The notes: generated by a model from the letters alone, not told the origin. A stretch of 64,000 bases of DNA from Psychrobacter fulvigenes (GCF_904846155.1 NZ_CAJGZP010000001.1:2542001-2606000), one strand, 5' to 3'. Shown: positions 50,426 to 60,489, counted from the stretch's first letter. Made by a program: numbers and translations.

Positions 50426-51136
50426 ATGTCGTACAAGCATCGAGCTGTGCCGCCACAGCAAGTGCAAACACAGGCACAAAGCAATGTAGCAAAGAAACAT
50501 CGTGGGCAAAAACTGGCAACGATACTCCTCGCCTCCCTGCCGATGTTTGCAGTGCTTGGTACGGCAGCTACGCTAAGTGGTTGCGGTTTTCAGCTGCGTG
50601 GCTATGATGCACCCCTGAAATTTGATGTAGACAAGACAGCGGTCATCATTGAGGACAATCGCACCTCGTTTCCACTAAAACTGCCGTTAACGCGAAGCCT
50701 AGAGGCTTTAGGTATCGAAGTAGTTGATAGTATCGCAGTGATAGAGAATGCCAACCGTGCGACTGCTGATCAGATTGCCACTATTACTGTCAATAATGTA
50801 CGCTTTAAACGTTATGAGCTGGTCGGCGTCTTAACAGAAATCCGCTTGGTGTTATCAGCAGATGTCAGCTATCAGACTTTGGAAAACGGTAAACCTGTGA
50901 CGCTCACCAATCCTATCCAAGTTGAGCGTAGCTACCAATATAACGAGGCCTCAGTCAGTACCGATGATCAACAAGGTACTCAAATTCGTGATTGGCTCTA
51001 TGATAGCTTGGCACGCCGTATCACAGATCAATATGTCGCTATTGCACTGCCTAAAGTAGCTCCAAGCAGCGCCAACAAATCAGTGCAAATGATTAAAAGC
51101 TCGGAGACAACAACTGTCATTGCGCCAAGTCCATAG
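50426..51136 (+). CDS. lptE: LPS-assembly lipoprotein LptE
   Basis: About 236 aa outer-membrane lipoprotein that plugs LptD and completes the lipopolysaccharide transport bridge. Lipobox TLSGC with Cys53, directly followed by GFQLRGYDAPLKF, the LptE N-terminal signature. The frame is open upstream to 50387, but the ATG at 50426 has AAGGA 9 nt upstream. A polar 28-residue stretch precedes the hydrophobic signal core. Between leuS and holA, its usual place. Confidence 0.92.
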   Translation: MSYKHRAVPPQQVQTQAQSNVAKKHRGQKLATILLASLPMFAVLGTAATLSGCGFQLRGYDAPLKFDVDKTAVIIEDNRTSFPLKLPLTRSLEALGIEVVDSIAVIENANRATADQIATITVNNVRFKRYELVGVLTEIRLVLSADVSYQTLENGKPVTLTNPIQVERSYQYNEASVSTDDQQGTQIRDWLYDSLARRITDQYVAIALPKVAPSSANKSVQMIKSSETTTVIAPSP

Positions 51137-51224
51137 CGAAACCTTTACAAGCTCTTAATAGATATTATTACTTACCTTTATTTTATAATCTTTCTTAACC
51201 TTAAAAGATGATAGCTCATTACTG

Positions 51225-52301
51225 ATGCAAGATACCTTTATTCAAGCCTACCCAAAACTATTGCAACCTTCCGTTGCAGTAGCGGGCTTGTGGCTGGCGC
51301 ATGGTGATGAGCCACTACTGAGTCAATGGCTTATCGATGCCATGCGTCCGCATTGGCGCGCACAAAATTACGCCATCAAGCGCATTGAGCTGATATCCGT
51401 TAAAAGCTGGCAAGAGGTTTTGTCAGAGCTAGGTAGCCAGTCTTTGTTTGATGATGCAAGCGCGCTTATCGTGACTGGCAATCATAAACCTGACAAAGCC
51501 GTGATCGCTGAGTTAGAGCGCTTCGCCCAGGATGCGCAGACGGGTGCACACAGTCATAGTTTATTATGGCTAACGCCCAAACAAGACAAGCGTTCTCAAA
51601 GCAGTAAATGGTTTGCGCCGTTTGCTCAATATGGCCACGTCATTGACTGCAACTTATATAACGAACAGCAACGTCAGCAGCTGTTGCAAATACGTGCGCA
51701 GCAGTTTGGGTTACGACTGTCTCAAGATGCTTGGCAACTGCTCATGTCACATACTGAGCATCATCTCTTAAGTGCTTACCAGACGTTATGGCGGCTATCT
51801 TATCTATTTGCTCCAGAGCTGATGGCCAATAGCGTTGATACCAATAATGACAGCCACGCCTCTGCCAAGCCTTCTACGGAAGTGGCCTTGGATATCAAAG
51901 ACTTACAGGCAGCCTTGGTCAGTGACGCTCAATTTAGCGTCTTTGATTTATCAGATGCGATGCTGGCAGGTAATAGCGCGCAAGTGGCAAAGATCATCTT
52001 TCAACTCAAAGCCACTGATGAGCCGACGACCTTAGTACTCTGGGCAATCAGCAAAGACATGCGTCAGATTATGCAATTGATGGATGGGCAAGACCCGCAA
52101 GTGCTAGGTATTTGGCGTAGCAAGCAAAGCTTATATCAAGGGGCATGCCGCCGTCAGTCAAAAGCGCAAACTGCACAGTGGCCTGCCCTACTGTATCGCT
52201 GTGATCAAGCGATCAAAGGCCTTGTCCGCCAGCCAGCGTGGGAGTTGCTATTGCAGGCAGCGCTTGAGTTATCTGGAAAACGCTTGTTTACGGCTCGATA
52301 A
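51225..52301 (+). CDS. holA: DNA polymerase III delta subunit
   Basis: 358 aa, clamp-loader delta subunit that opens the beta ring. Recognisable by LWLAHGDEPLLSQWLIDAMR near the N-terminus (the inactive nucleotide-site region), SQSLFDDASALIVTGN, LLWLTPKQDKRSQSSKWF and the C-terminal helical LLYRCDQAIKGLVRQPAWELL. E. coli is 343 aa. No strong ribosome site precedes the ATG, so it probably relies on coupling within the leuS-lptE-holA transcript. Confidence 0.92.
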   Translation: MQDTFIQAYPKLLQPSVAVAGLWLAHGDEPLLSQWLIDAMRPHWRAQNYAIKRIELISVKSWQEVLSELGSQSLFDDASALIVTGNHKPDKAVIAELERFAQDAQTGAHSHSLLWLTPKQDKRSQSSKWFAPFAQYGHVIDCNLYNEQQRQQLLQIRAQQFGLRLSQDAWQLLMSHTEHHLLSAYQTLWRLSYLFAPELMANSVDTNNDSHASAKPSTEVALDIKDLQAALVSDAQFSVFDLSDAMLAGNSAQVAKIIFQLKATDEPTTLVLWAISKDMRQIMQLMDGQDPQVLGIWRSKQSLYQGACRRQSKAQTAQWPALLYRCDQAIKGLVRQPAWELLLQAALELSGKRLFTAR

Positions 52302-52556
52302 GTATCTCTTGTTTTTGCTATCTAAGCTTTACCATCTCTATTCTTTGATCAGCTATGCCAACACCCCCTCCTATCTAAAGTTGATTTTCTTATCATCTCT
52401 AAAATGAACTGTCTTCCCCAATCATGACGCTTAGCCTGTGCTTCTCTTACCTTCTCCAAAGACACCTTAACCTTTCGTAAACTAATTGCTATTCCCTTTT
52501 GCCCCTGAACTCTCTACTATAGCTACACTTGATTTAATTGTGATTGGATTGTTGTC

Positions 52557-53891
52557 ATGCGCAAAATAAGCAAAAAGTCTGCTATTAAATGGGCTGTCAT
52601 CGCCTTAATTATCCTAGCTTTAGGGGCTTTAGCCTATACCTTCTTTAAACCAAAAGATGCCACACCCAACTATCTGACAGCGATAGCTGAGATTGGCGAT
52701 ATAGAAAATAACGTCATGGCCTCTGGTAAAGTCAAAGCGTTAAATACCGTGGATGTCGGTGCGCAGGTATCTGGTGAGGTAAAGCGTCTATACGTAGAAG
52801 TGGGTGATCAAGTACAGCAAGGCGACCTCATCGCACAAATCGACCAAGTCACACAAAAGAACAACTTAAGCAATCAACAAGCCAGCCTCGAGCAAAGTGA
52901 AGCGGCCATACAAAGCGCACAAGCAGAGTCATTAAGCCGTCAAGCCAGCCTAAAGAGCGCGTATGCTGACCTTGCTAGCCGCCAGTCTGAGCTTAAGCAA
53001 GCACAGTCTGATTTTACCCGCCTGCAGTCTTTGGTCGCCATTGATGCGATCTCGCAGCAAGAGTATGACACGCAAGCGACCCGCGTTGAGACCGCCAAGG
53101 CCGCCGTTGCCAATGCGCGCGCCGCCATCGATAATGCCAAAGCCGCCATTGCCACGACACAAGCCAACATAAACAGTCAACAAGCGGCGCTACGCAAAGC
53201 ACAGACTAACGTCAGCACTGCTGAGGAAGATCTCAGCTACACCACCATTCGTGCGCCTATCTCAGGCACGGTGGTTTCCATTACTACCGAACAAGGCACT
53301 ACCGTCAACGCCAACCAAACGGCTCCAACCATCGTGACATTAGCAGATTTATCAACGGTACGTATTAACGCGCAAATCTCCGAAGCCGATGTCATCAACG
53401 TCGATGCTGGTATGCCCGTTTACTTCAATGTCATCGGTAATCCTGATCAAAAGTTTGATGCAGTTCTCAAAGCCATCGAGCCAGCACCTGAACGCATCAG
53501 TGATACCAGCTCGACTGATTCTGCGATTTATTATGTCGGCTATATCGAAGTACCAAATACCGATCGCCGCTTTCGTATTGACATGACTGCCCAAGTTTAT
53601 ATTGTCATTAATGAAGCAAAAGACACCTTACTGATTCCAGCGGCTGCATTACAGCCTGCGGGTAAAACCAAAAAACCTGATGTTGCCAATGAAGATCCTA
53701 GCGTAAAAACAGCCATGGTTCGCGTGCTACAAGCAGATGGTGAGGTCACTGAACAAATAGTAAAAGTCGGTATTAATAACCGTGTCGATGCCCAAATCTT
53801 AAGCGGTTTGAATGAAGGTGATGAGGTGATTTTGAGCGAAGAAGGCTCAGCACTTAGCAGTCAAGGCAGAAGTGGCAGACGCCCATTTTAA
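52557..53891 (+). CDS. macA: MacA-family periplasmic adaptor
   Basis: 444 aa. One N-terminal transmembrane anchor (residues 11-30) rather than a lipobox. It then has the lipoyl half-motif VDVGAQVSGEVKRLYVEVGD, a long coiled-coil hairpin of Ala/Gln/Lys heptads (residues about 90-215), and DLSYTTIRAPISGTVV. The C-terminal membrane-proximal domain follows. As MacA it should stimulate MacB and reach a TolC-type channel; none is adjacent, so an outer-membrane protein is borrowed, possibly the OprM-like one at 36244. macB follows 89 nt later. Confidence 0.92.
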   Translation: MRKISKKSAIKWAVIALIILALGALAYTFFKPKDATPNYLTAIAEIGDIENNVMASGKVKALNTVDVGAQVSGEVKRLYVEVGDQVQQGDLIAQIDQVTQKNNLSNQQASLEQSEAAIQSAQAESLSRQASLKSAYADLASRQSELKQAQSDFTRLQSLVAIDAISQQEYDTQATRVETAKAAVANARAAIDNAKAAIATTQANINSQQAALRKAQTNVSTAEEDLSYTTIRAPISGTVVSITTEQGTTVNANQTAPTIVTLADLSTVRINAQISEADVINVDAGMPVYFNVIGNPDQKFDAVLKAIEPAPERISDTSSTDSAIYYVGYIEVPNTDRRFRIDMTAQVYIVINEAKDTLLIPAAALQPAGKTKKPDVANEDPSVKTAMVRVLQADGEVTEQIVKVGINNRVDAQILSGLNEGDEVILSEEGSALSSQGRSGRRPF

Positions 53892-53980
53892 TGCTAAGCA
53901 CTAATCTTAGCGTACCGCCAACACAGATAACACTCTGACATTGATTTATATAAGCAGTATTGATATAGGCAGCATCACCA

Positions 53981-55978
53981 ATGAACAGCAAAAACACCAC
54001 CTCTACTACCTCAGCAGACATCCCCTTGATGCAGGTCAAGGGACTGAATAAAGAGTTTAAAGCTGGTGAGCAGACTATTCGTGTGCTACATGATATTGAG
54101 CTGAGTATCAATCAAGGCGAGATGGTCGCCATCATTGGCCAGTCGGGCTCAGGCAAGTCTACTTTGATGAATATCTTGGGCTGCCTAGACCAAGCCAGTA
54201 GTGGTGATTACAAAGTGTTTGGACAGTCTGTCAGCCGCTTAGAAGCAGACGATCTGGCCAAGCTGCGCCGCGAGCACTTTGGTTTTATTTTTCAACGTTA
54301 TCATTTACTTGGTGACATTAGTGCAAGAGATAACGTCGCTGTTCCGGCCGTTTATGCAGGTATGGACGGACAAGCCCGTAGCGAGCGTGCCGAAAAGCTG
54401 CTAGTAGACTTAGGACTGGCGGATAAAGTCAATAACCGCCCAAACCAGCTGTCAGGTGGACAACAGCAACGTGTGTCCATCGCACGCGCACTGATGAACG
54501 GTGGCGATGTTATCTTAGCTGATGAGCCGACAGGTGCGCTCGATAGCAAGTCAGGCGACGATGTGATGCAAATACTGCATGACTTGAATGCTCAAGGGCA
54601 CACTATCATCATGGTCACTCACGACCCCAACCTTGCCGCGCAAGCCGAGCGGGTGATCGAGCTAAAAGACGGCTACGTGATCGCTGATTATAAAAACGAA
54701 CCGTATCAGAAAAAACCAACGCAACCAAAAGCCGCCGTCAACAAACATCGCAAGAGTGCTTTTAGTAGCTTTCTTGACCGTCTATCTGAAGCATTTAAGA
54801 TGTCACTGTTAGCGATGCGCGCTCACAAAATGCGCACCTTGCTTACCATGCTTGGCATCATCATCGGTATCGCTTCAGTCGTATCGGTCGTGGGTCTCGG
54901 TAAAGGCTCACAGGAGCAAATACTGGCCAATATCAGCTCACTTGGCACCAATACCATCACCGTTATTGATGGTTATCCTTGGGGTGACCCTAGGCGAAAT
55001 TATGGTGATGACAATCTAACACCTGATGACGCACAAGCAGTTGCAGATCAGCCTTATGTCGTCAGTGTCAGCCCTCAGCTCGATAGCAATATGAATGTGC
55101 GTTACCGTAACGTACAAGAAGCCGCTAGCGTTAGCGGTGTGGGCAAAGACTACCTAGCGGTCACAGGTGAGACCCTAATCCGAGGTCAAGGCTTCGATGA
55201 GCAAAGCATCTTACGACGTACCCAAGACATTATTATTGATGACAACGCCAAGCAGACCTTTTTCCCTGATACTGCCAACCCCATCGGCGAGGTTGTGCTC
55301 ATTGGTAATGTACCTGGGCGCATCATTGGCGTGCTTGCGCCTAATGATGGCGGATTTGGTGGGCAGGTGGACTCTCCAACCCTATATATGCCCTACACAA
55401 CGATGATGTCACGTCTGGTAGGTAGTCCCAATATCCAACGCTTCGTCGCTTTGATTGATGATAGTATTTCATCCTCTGCTGCAGAATCGGCAATCTCCAC
55501 ACTGATGATAAGTCGCCATGGTACCGACGATTTTCGCATACGCAATTCAGACTCTATCCGTCAAACCATTGAGTCTACCACCACAGCCATGACTTTATTG
55601 ATCTCATCCATCGCAATTATATCTCTAGTGGTTGGTGGTATTGGCGTCATGAATATCATGTTAGTCTCAGTCACTGAGCGCACCAATGAGATTGGGGTAC
55701 GTATGGCAGTCGGTGCACGCCAAAGCGATATCTTACAACAGTTTTTAATAGAAGCTATTTTGGTATGTATTCTAGGTGGACTACTTGGGATTGGACTGGC
55801 ATTTGCCATTGGTGAGCTAATCAACCGCGTTGGCGGTGAGAGTTTTAAAGTTATCTACTCCCCGACCTCTATTATTGCTGCATTTGTATGCTCAACACTC
55901 ATCGGTGTCATTTTCGGCTTTTTACCGGCGCGTAATGCGGCCAAACTGGATCCTGTTGAAGCCCTTTCGAGAGATTAA
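53981..55978 (+). CDS. macB: MacB-type ABC transporter (ATPase-permease fusion)
   Basis: 665 aa (E. coli 648). N-terminal ATPase: Walker A GQSGSGKST (Lys59), signature LSGGQQQRVSIARAL, Walker B VILADEPTGALD, switch histidine in MVTHDP. Then comes a linker helix, one membrane helix (around residues 275-305), a large periplasmic domain, and three C-terminal helices with GGIGVMNIMLVSVTERTNEIG and the coupling EIGVRMAVGA. A mechanotransmission transporter exporting macrolides, peptides or heme-type compounds from the periplasm. The substrate is not readable here. Confidence 0.95.
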   Translation: MNSKNTTSTTSADIPLMQVKGLNKEFKAGEQTIRVLHDIELSINQGEMVAIIGQSGSGKSTLMNILGCLDQASSGDYKVFGQSVSRLEADDLAKLRREHFGFIFQRYHLLGDISARDNVAVPAVYAGMDGQARSERAEKLLVDLGLADKVNNRPNQLSGGQQQRVSIARALMNGGDVILADEPTGALDSKSGDDVMQILHDLNAQGHTIIMVTHDPNLAAQAERVIELKDGYVIADYKNEPYQKKPTQPKAAVNKHRKSAFSSFLDRLSEAFKMSLLAMRAHKMRTLLTMLGIIIGIASVVSVVGLGKGSQEQILANISSLGTNTITVIDGYPWGDPRRNYGDDNLTPDDAQAVADQPYVVSVSPQLDSNMNVRYRNVQEAASVSGVGKDYLAVTGETLIRGQGFDEQSILRRTQDIIIDDNAKQTFFPDTANPIGEVVLIGNVPGRIIGVLAPNDGGFGGQVDSPTLYMPYTTMMSRLVGSPNIQRFVALIDDSISSSAAESAISTLMISRHGTDDFRIRNSDSIRQTIESTTTAMTLLISSIAIISLVVGGIGVMNIMLVSVTERTNEIGVRMAVGARQSDILQQFLIEAILVCILGGLLGIGLAFAIGELINRVGGESFKVIYSPTSIIAAFVCSTLIGVIFGFLPARNAAKLDPVEALSRD

Positions 55979-56094
55979 CGACCGATTACTGATACGATGT
56001 GCCAGTTATAAAGTGCCAAAAATATATAAAATGATGAAAAACTGAAGAAATATACTATTTTCCTTAAGATTTGCACTTTTTTGATGAAGTGGGG
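55979..56094. other. Gap between macB and the tRNA-Lys leader
   Basis: AT-rich, with no terminator recognised for macB and no gene. Confidence 0.35.
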
Positions 56095-56122
56095 TTGTAA
56101 TTGTCATAATTATATATATAAT
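56095..56122 (+). promoter_or_regulatory. Promoter for the tRNA-Lys cluster
   Basis: -35 TTGTAA (56095-56100), 16-bp spacer and perfect -10 TATAAT (56117-56122). The expected start is about 56129, giving a leader of about 290 nt before the first tRNA. Confidence 0.65.
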
Positions 56123-56125
56123 GTG

Positions 56126-56162
56126 CTCTCACGTTTAGAGATACAAACAATCTAAACGAGAG
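56126..56162 (+). promoter_or_regulatory. Hairpin at the start of the tRNA-Lys transcript
   Basis: CGTTTAGA (56132-56139) pairs with TCTAAACG (56151-56158), extended outward by CTCT/AGAG, right after the -10 box. It could be an operator or a processing stem. Confidence 0.45.
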
Positions 56163-56221
56163 AACAAGCTTGATGCCTCTGTTGATATCGATAAGTCGAT
56201 ATAAAGAGAATTTAAGTTATT

Positions 56222-56378
56222 AGAATTTACGAAAATGTAAGTTCGCTTGTATACGATCAGATACATTGATTATATGCATAAGTATTAGAAAATCCTATTT
56301 AAAGGATTTTCTCTTGCGAATAATTGCAACCCTTAGTTTGGATACATAGCTTTTAGAATTTACGAAAATGTAAATTCT
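56222..56378 (+). repeat. Hairpin repeats ending CTTGCG, upstream of the first tRNA-Lys
   Basis: Three members. A degenerate one at 56222-56249. A perfect one at 56287-56312: AGAAAATCCT/AGGATTTTCT, loop ATTTAA, followed by CTTGCG. Another at 56355-56378: AGAATTTAC/GTAAATTCT, followed by CTCTTGCG-type sequence. The minus-strand hairpin at 5267-5296 has the same ATTTAA loop and CTTGCG flank. Confidence 0.7.
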
Positions 56379-56500
56379 CTTGCGCTCGGATGAAGTAGTA
56401 CTTCATTTTATCCTCGCTCAGGACCGATAGCTCAGTTGGTAGAGCAGTTGACTTTTAATCAATTGGTCCCGCGTTCGAGTCGCGGTCGGTCCACCATATT
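56257..56500 (+). repeat. 244-bp direct duplication, copy 1
   Basis: Identical base for base to 56621-56864 by my reading: two leader hairpins, a 40-bp spacer, tRNA-Lys with CCA, and four bases of trailer. Differences begin at once outside both ends. Confidence 0.9.
56421..56496 (+). tRNA. tRNA-Lys(UUU), copy 1
   Basis: 76 nt including encoded CCA. The acceptor GGACCGA pairs with TCGGTCC, discriminator A. The D arm is GCTCAGTTGGTAGAGC. The anticodon loop CTTTTAA gives anticodon UUU. The T arm is CGCG-TTCGAGT-CGCG. No own terminator follows, so it is probably co-transcribed with copy 2. Confidence 0.97.
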
Positions 56501-56583
56501 TAATTTAGTTCTTGTTATTCGTTCTGCCCTATCCGGTAGTTGTTTAATAAGTTTAAAAGACATCATTATGATGTTTAGTTTTT

Positions 56584-56609
56584 AGAATTTCCCCTTTAAG
56601 GGAAATTCT
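56584..56609 (+). repeat. Hairpin repeat ending CTTGCA between the tRNA-Lys copies
   Basis: AGAATTTCCC (56584-56593) pairs with GGGAAATTCT (56600-56609), loop CTTTAA, then CTTGCA. It is outside the exact duplication but stands where the degenerate hairpin stands before copy 1. A separate 15-bp palindrome ACATCAT-T-ATGATGT lies at 56560-56574. Confidence 0.7.
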
Positions 56610-56620
56610 CTTGCATACAG

Positions 56621-56864
56621 TCAGATACATTGATTATATGCATAAGTATTAGAAAATCCTATTTAAAGGATTTTCTCTTGCGAATAATTGCAACCCTTAG
56701 TTTGGATACATAGCTTTTAGAATTTACGAAAATGTAAATTCTCTTGCGCTCGGATGAAGTAGTACTTCATTTTATCCTCGCTCAGGACCGATAGCTCAGT
56801 TGGTAGAGCAGTTGACTTTTAATCAATTGGTCCCGCGTTCGAGTCGCGGTCGGTCCACCATATT
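56621..56864 (+). repeat. 244-bp direct duplication, copy 2
   Basis: Second copy of the unit at 56257-56500, offset exactly 364 bp, carrying hairpins at 56651-56676 and 56719-56742 and the second tRNA-Lys. Confidence 0.9.
56785..56860 (+). tRNA. tRNA-Lys(UUU), copy 2
   Basis: Identical to the first copy over all 76 nt, including anticodon UUU and encoded CCA. A strong terminator follows 6 nt later, closing the tRNA transcript. Confidence 0.97.
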
Positions 56865-56866
56865 CC

Positions 56867-56905
56867 AAAAGCCCAGTCATTAATTATAATGACTGGGCTT
56901 TTTTT
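56867..56905. terminator. Terminator of the tRNA-Lys cluster
   Basis: A perfect 16-bp stem (56867-56882 with 56887-56902), 4-nt loop and T-run. The A-run on the other side serves the convergent hydrolase gene. Confidence 0.92.
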
Positions 56906-56913
56906 ATGACTTT

Positions 56914-57708
56914 TTAACGCTTAGCTTTACGGTTGCGCTTAAAAATACTAAAGTCAGCATCTTTTCGCCACAGCAACTTATGCTTGATGGTATCTTTGAT
57001 CGTACGTGGATGCTTAGGCGCTTGAGTAATCAGCATATCAAAAGTCGCTTCATCTATCGCCAGCTCACGTCCATGTGCCATCATGACTACTGATGGCTTT
57101 AACGCTTTTATTTTTTGCAGCGACTGAATATAGACTTTAGGATCATAGATGGGAAACGGTGCCACGAATTTATGACGTAGCTTAATAATCAAATCTGCCG
57201 TATATACTTTGCGACTCGGCACATGAAACAAAGATAAATCACGATCTGTATGTCCTGGCGTTTCAAGCACTTGCCATTCATCAAATCCTGGCACACAATC
57301 TCTATCTTTAACGACAAAATCAGGATTAAGATGGGCTGGATAGTACAAGTTTCTAGGTGAGCGCCCTTGACGCCTTGCCACGTAATGCGCCAGACTCATA
57401 TCTACCAGATGCATGGCTCGCCCGCCAAGCCCTTTATACCACTGATCCTTCTTATCTGCAGATACAATCAGGCAGCCTGTCGCTTCTCTAAATTTTTGCG
57501 CCCCGCCTGCATGATCAGGATGCATATGGGTGACCACGACTACTTTTAGATCGGTTATTGGCCGCTGTAATATTGTCTTAATATAGTCTAGCACCATTGC
57601 TACATCAGGGCGGCAACCACCGTCCAGTAACATAATTTTATCTGGATATACCGCAAGGTACGTACTCTGAATATATCCATCTAGGCGTACAATTTCACAT
57701 AAACTCAT
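56914..57708 (-). CDS. Metallo-beta-lactamase-fold hydrolase
   Basis: 264 aa. The metal motif VVVTHMHPDHAGG (HxHxDH) is complete, followed by the third-ligand region LETPGHTDRDLSLFH, an Asp ligand near VYTADLI, and the final HGRE. The family includes glyoxalase II-like and quorum-quenching lactonase enzymes; nothing here fixes the substrate. No signal peptide: cytoplasmic. The frame reads upstream to a TTG at 57759, but the ATG at 57708 has AGGGA 7 nt upstream. The Lys/Arg-rich C-terminus (KHKLLWRKDADFSIFKRNRK) is unusual and may bind nucleic acid or membrane. Confidence 0.85.
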   Translation of the reverse strand: MSLCEIVRLDGYIQSTYLAVYPDKIMLLDGGCRPDVAMVLDYIKTILQRPITDLKVVVVTHMHPDHAGGAQKFREATGCLIVSADKKDQWYKGLGGRAMHLVDMSLAHYVARRQGRSPRNLYYPAHLNPDFVVKDRDCVPGFDEWQVLETPGHTDRDLSLFHVPSRKVYTADLIIKLRHKFVAPFPIYDPKVYIQSLQKIKALKPSVVMMAHGRELAIDEATFDMLITQAPKHPRTIKDTIKHKLLWRKDADFSIFKRNRKAKR

Positions 57709-57994
57709 TTGTATTCCCTGCCCCACTATCGTTGTGAGACTTCCTTTCAATGTAAGCAATGAGCTTTAGTATAGCGCTCAGTAATTTTAAATAAACGACT
57801 TTGAGTGAACGCTTGTGACCATAGATAATAAAACCTATATGATACTTGAACGAAAAACTTATAAATTTATTATCAAAAAAAGCAAAAACTCAGCACAGAG
57901 GCTGAGTTTAAGATAATGTATTTGATAATTGGGATTGTAGTCAGCATTTTTTAATCAATGCTGAACTTTGCTAAGCTAGCCATTACTGATTTAA

Positions 57995-60082
57995 CTAGGC
58001 AAGATCACGAACCTTTGGCTCACGTTCCCACAGACGTGATTTGGCGTTTTCAATAAAGCTATCTAACTCAGCCAATGGCGTAACAAAGCTGTCTTTTTCG
58101 ATAGGTAGCTTACTTAAGATAAATTCATCGGTCGCACCGCAATAAGAAATCGCCTTACAATGTCCATAAGCATCGTTAAACCAATCCAATGCTGAGCTGT
58201 CTTTGGCAAGCTTCTTAGCTTGATCAGGCATGATGATACTAACTACTGCATCAAACATCACTGAAGGACCACCAGCGAGACGCTCATCTGCTTGTATGCG
58301 TGTATCGTCATCCAACACAACTTCCTTATTAGGTGCAACAATTTTTACGCTAGCGCCCTGCTCTTTTGCCGCATCTTCAAACTTTTGGATTTCACTGTGT
58401 TTGGATCCATCAGCAACCAAGATACCAATCAAACGCCCTTTTAAACTCTTAGGCGTCAGACCAATCGTTTGTAAGGCATCGGAAGTCGCCATATCTTGTA
58501 CTGGAGCGGCTGCATCAGCGGGTTCTGGCAACTCCATACCAAGCGCTTTTGCCACCCGATTTGCCAAGTCTTCATCGATATGAGGCAGATGACTTAGCAT
58601 ACGAGTACGTACATGTGCCGTATCCACCTTACCAAGCTCAAACGCGTAAGCAGAAGCAATATGTGCTTGCTCAGCTGGTGTCTGACTACGGTAGAACATA
58701 CGCGGTTGGCTATAATGATCGGCGAAGCTCTCCGCACGTACGCGCCCTTTTACGCCATCATCTAACTGCTCATGGAATGACTCAAAGCCACGTTTGGCGC
58801 TCTCACGTGGTCTGGTTGGATCTAAGCTTTGCGGCTCATAAAGAGTTCGTGTTTTAGGCACTTGCATCTGCATATGACCGTCTTGCTGATTGTTAGCAAA
58901 CGGACATTTTGGTGCATTGATAGGAATTTGGGCAAAGTTTGGCGAGCCTAAACGTGACAGCTGAGTATCTAAGTAGCTAAATAGACGACCTTGTAGTAAT
59001 GGATCATTACTGAAGTCGATACCAGGTGGCAAGTGTGATGGACAGAACGCAACCTGCTCCGTTTCCGCAAAGAAATTATCCGGATAACGATTGAGTACCA
59101 TTTTACCGACTACTTTCACTGGTACCATTTCTTCTGGAATCAGTTTAGTTGCGTCTAAATGGTCAAATGGGAATTCATTGGCTTCTTCTTCGGTAAATAA
59201 CTGGACGCCAAACTCCCACTCAGGATAGTCGCCGTTATTTATTGATTCAAACAAATCACGACGATGATAGTCAGGGTCAGCACCTGAGATTTTTACTGCC
59301 TCATCCCATGTGGTTGACTGCACACCAAGTACTGGCTTCCAATGGAAACGCACAAAGGTACTCTTACCATCTTTATTAATCAAACGATAGCTGTGAATGC
59401 CAAAACCTTCCATCATGCGTAAGCTACGTGGCAGAGCGCGATCACTCATCAGCCAGATTAGATTATGCATAGTCTCAGGACTTAACGACACAAAATCCCA
59501 GAACGTATCATGGGCAGATGCTGCTTGCGGGAAGCCGCGATCAGGCTCTGGTTTTACCGCATGGATAAGGTCTGGGAATTTCATCGCATCTTGAATAAAG
59601 AAGATTGGCATGTTGTTACCAACGATATCCCAGTTACCTTCTTCGGTATAGATCTTCACGGCAAAACCGCGTACATCACGTGGTGTATCTTTTGAGCCCT
59701 TATTACCAGCAACCGTAGAAAAGCGCGTAAACAATGGCGTCTGTTTACCTGTTTCGTTCAAAATTTTCGCAGTGGTATATTCTTCTAATGACTCTGTTAG
59801 TTCAAAATAACCGTGCGCAGCACTACCACGCGCATGAACGATACGCTCAGGAATACGCTCATGGTCAAAATGATGAATCTTTTCACGTAATACAAAATCT
59901 TCCAATAGAGTTGGCCCTCGTGCGCCTACTTTTAGAGAGTTTTGATTATCTGAAATCACGACACCTTGCTGGGTCGTTAAAACTGTACTGTCATCCCCTG
60001 CGCGCTGATGGGTCTCGCCTCCATTGCCACGTTCCGTATTCATACTCTTGGCGGGGTCGGTATGATCTAAATCCTTTTTCAT
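57995..60082 (-). CDS. katE: Large-subunit catalase (HPII/KatE type)
   Basis: 695 aa, clade-2 monofunctional heme catalase removing hydrogen peroxide. Catalytic His83 is in RIVHARG, the heme-pocket Asn in VGNNMPIFF, and the heme-ligand Tyr in [14 protein letters not shown]. The C-terminal 150 residues are the flavodoxin/DJ-1-like domain found only in large catalases ([17 protein letters not shown]). Slightly shorter than E. coli KatE (753) because the N-terminal arm is shorter. AGGA 7 nt before the ATG. Divergent from the hydrolase gene at 60490. Confidence 0.95.
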   Translation of the reverse strand: MKKDLDHTDPAKSMNTERGNGGETHQRAGDDSTVLTTQQGVVISDNQNSLKVGARGPTLLEDFVLREKIHHFDHERIPERIVHARGSAAHGYFELTESLEEYTTAKILNETGKQTPLFTRFSTVAGNKGSKDTPRDVRGFAVKIYTEEGNWDIVGNNMPIFFIQDAMKFPDLIHAVKPEPDRGFPQAASAHDTFWDFVSLSPETMHNLIWLMSDRALPRSLRMMEGFGIHSYRLINKDGKSTFVRFHWKPVLGVQSTTWDEAVKISGADPDYHRRDLFESINNGDYPEWEFGVQLFTEEEANEFPFDHLDATKLIPEEMVPVKVVGKMVLNRYPDNFFAETEQVAFCPSHLPPGIDFSNDPLLQGRLFSYLDTQLSRLGSPNFAQIPINAPKCPFANNQQDGHMQMQVPKTRTLYEPQSLDPTRPRESAKRGFESFHEQLDDGVKGRVRAESFADHYSQPRMFYRSQTPAEQAHIASAYAFELGKVDTAHVRTRMLSHLPHIDEDLANRVAKALGMELPEPADAAAPVQDMATSDALQTIGLTPKSLKGRLIGILVADGSKHSEIQKFEDAAKEQGASVKIVAPNKEVVLDDDTRIQADERLAGGPSVMFDAVVSIIMPDQAKKLAKDSSALDWFNDAYGHCKAISYCGATDEFILSKLPIEKDSFVTPLAELDSFIENAKSRLWEREPKVRDLA

Positions 60083-60489
60083 AATATATCCTAGCTGATG
60101 AGTAAAATGGACTCTGATGAGACCATCAAAAAGCCATTACACAGTATTTTTATCCTTGGAGCTTCATAGTGACTTCAACTGTCAATTGCTTATCTGTGTA
60201 TTAGCACTGTTTGATTTGAAAAATATGCTCATCAATTATATTACTTAAAAAAACCAATCATTTATGTCACATATATCGTTAAGCGTGTTGATATTTGGTT
60301 AAATTCTATACACTTAACATCGAGTCTGTAGCCGTCTTTGAAATTGTAGGTATTAATAATGAGTTATTGTCATGCAGACATTCTTTCAGGTATGCTTTGA
60401 TAAAGGCTTACACATCGATGATAAATAAATGGACAGTGTCTTTAGCCACATATTTATCTCTCTTCTATTAAATTATGAGGCTAACTATT
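60083..60489. other. Divergent promoter region between katE and the dienelactone hydrolase gene
   Basis: No gene. A possible rightward promoter has TTGTCA (60367-60372) and TATGCT (60391-60396), 18 bp apart. An imperfect inverted repeat GTTAAGCGTGT/ACACTTAAC lies near 60282-60320. No clear OxyR site was recognised. Confidence 0.35.

Noticed and set aside
56257..56864. CRISPR-like or integron-like repeat array at the tRNA cluster
   Set aside because: Only two long copies with tRNA genes and hairpins; no regular spacers, no cas genes, no integrase.
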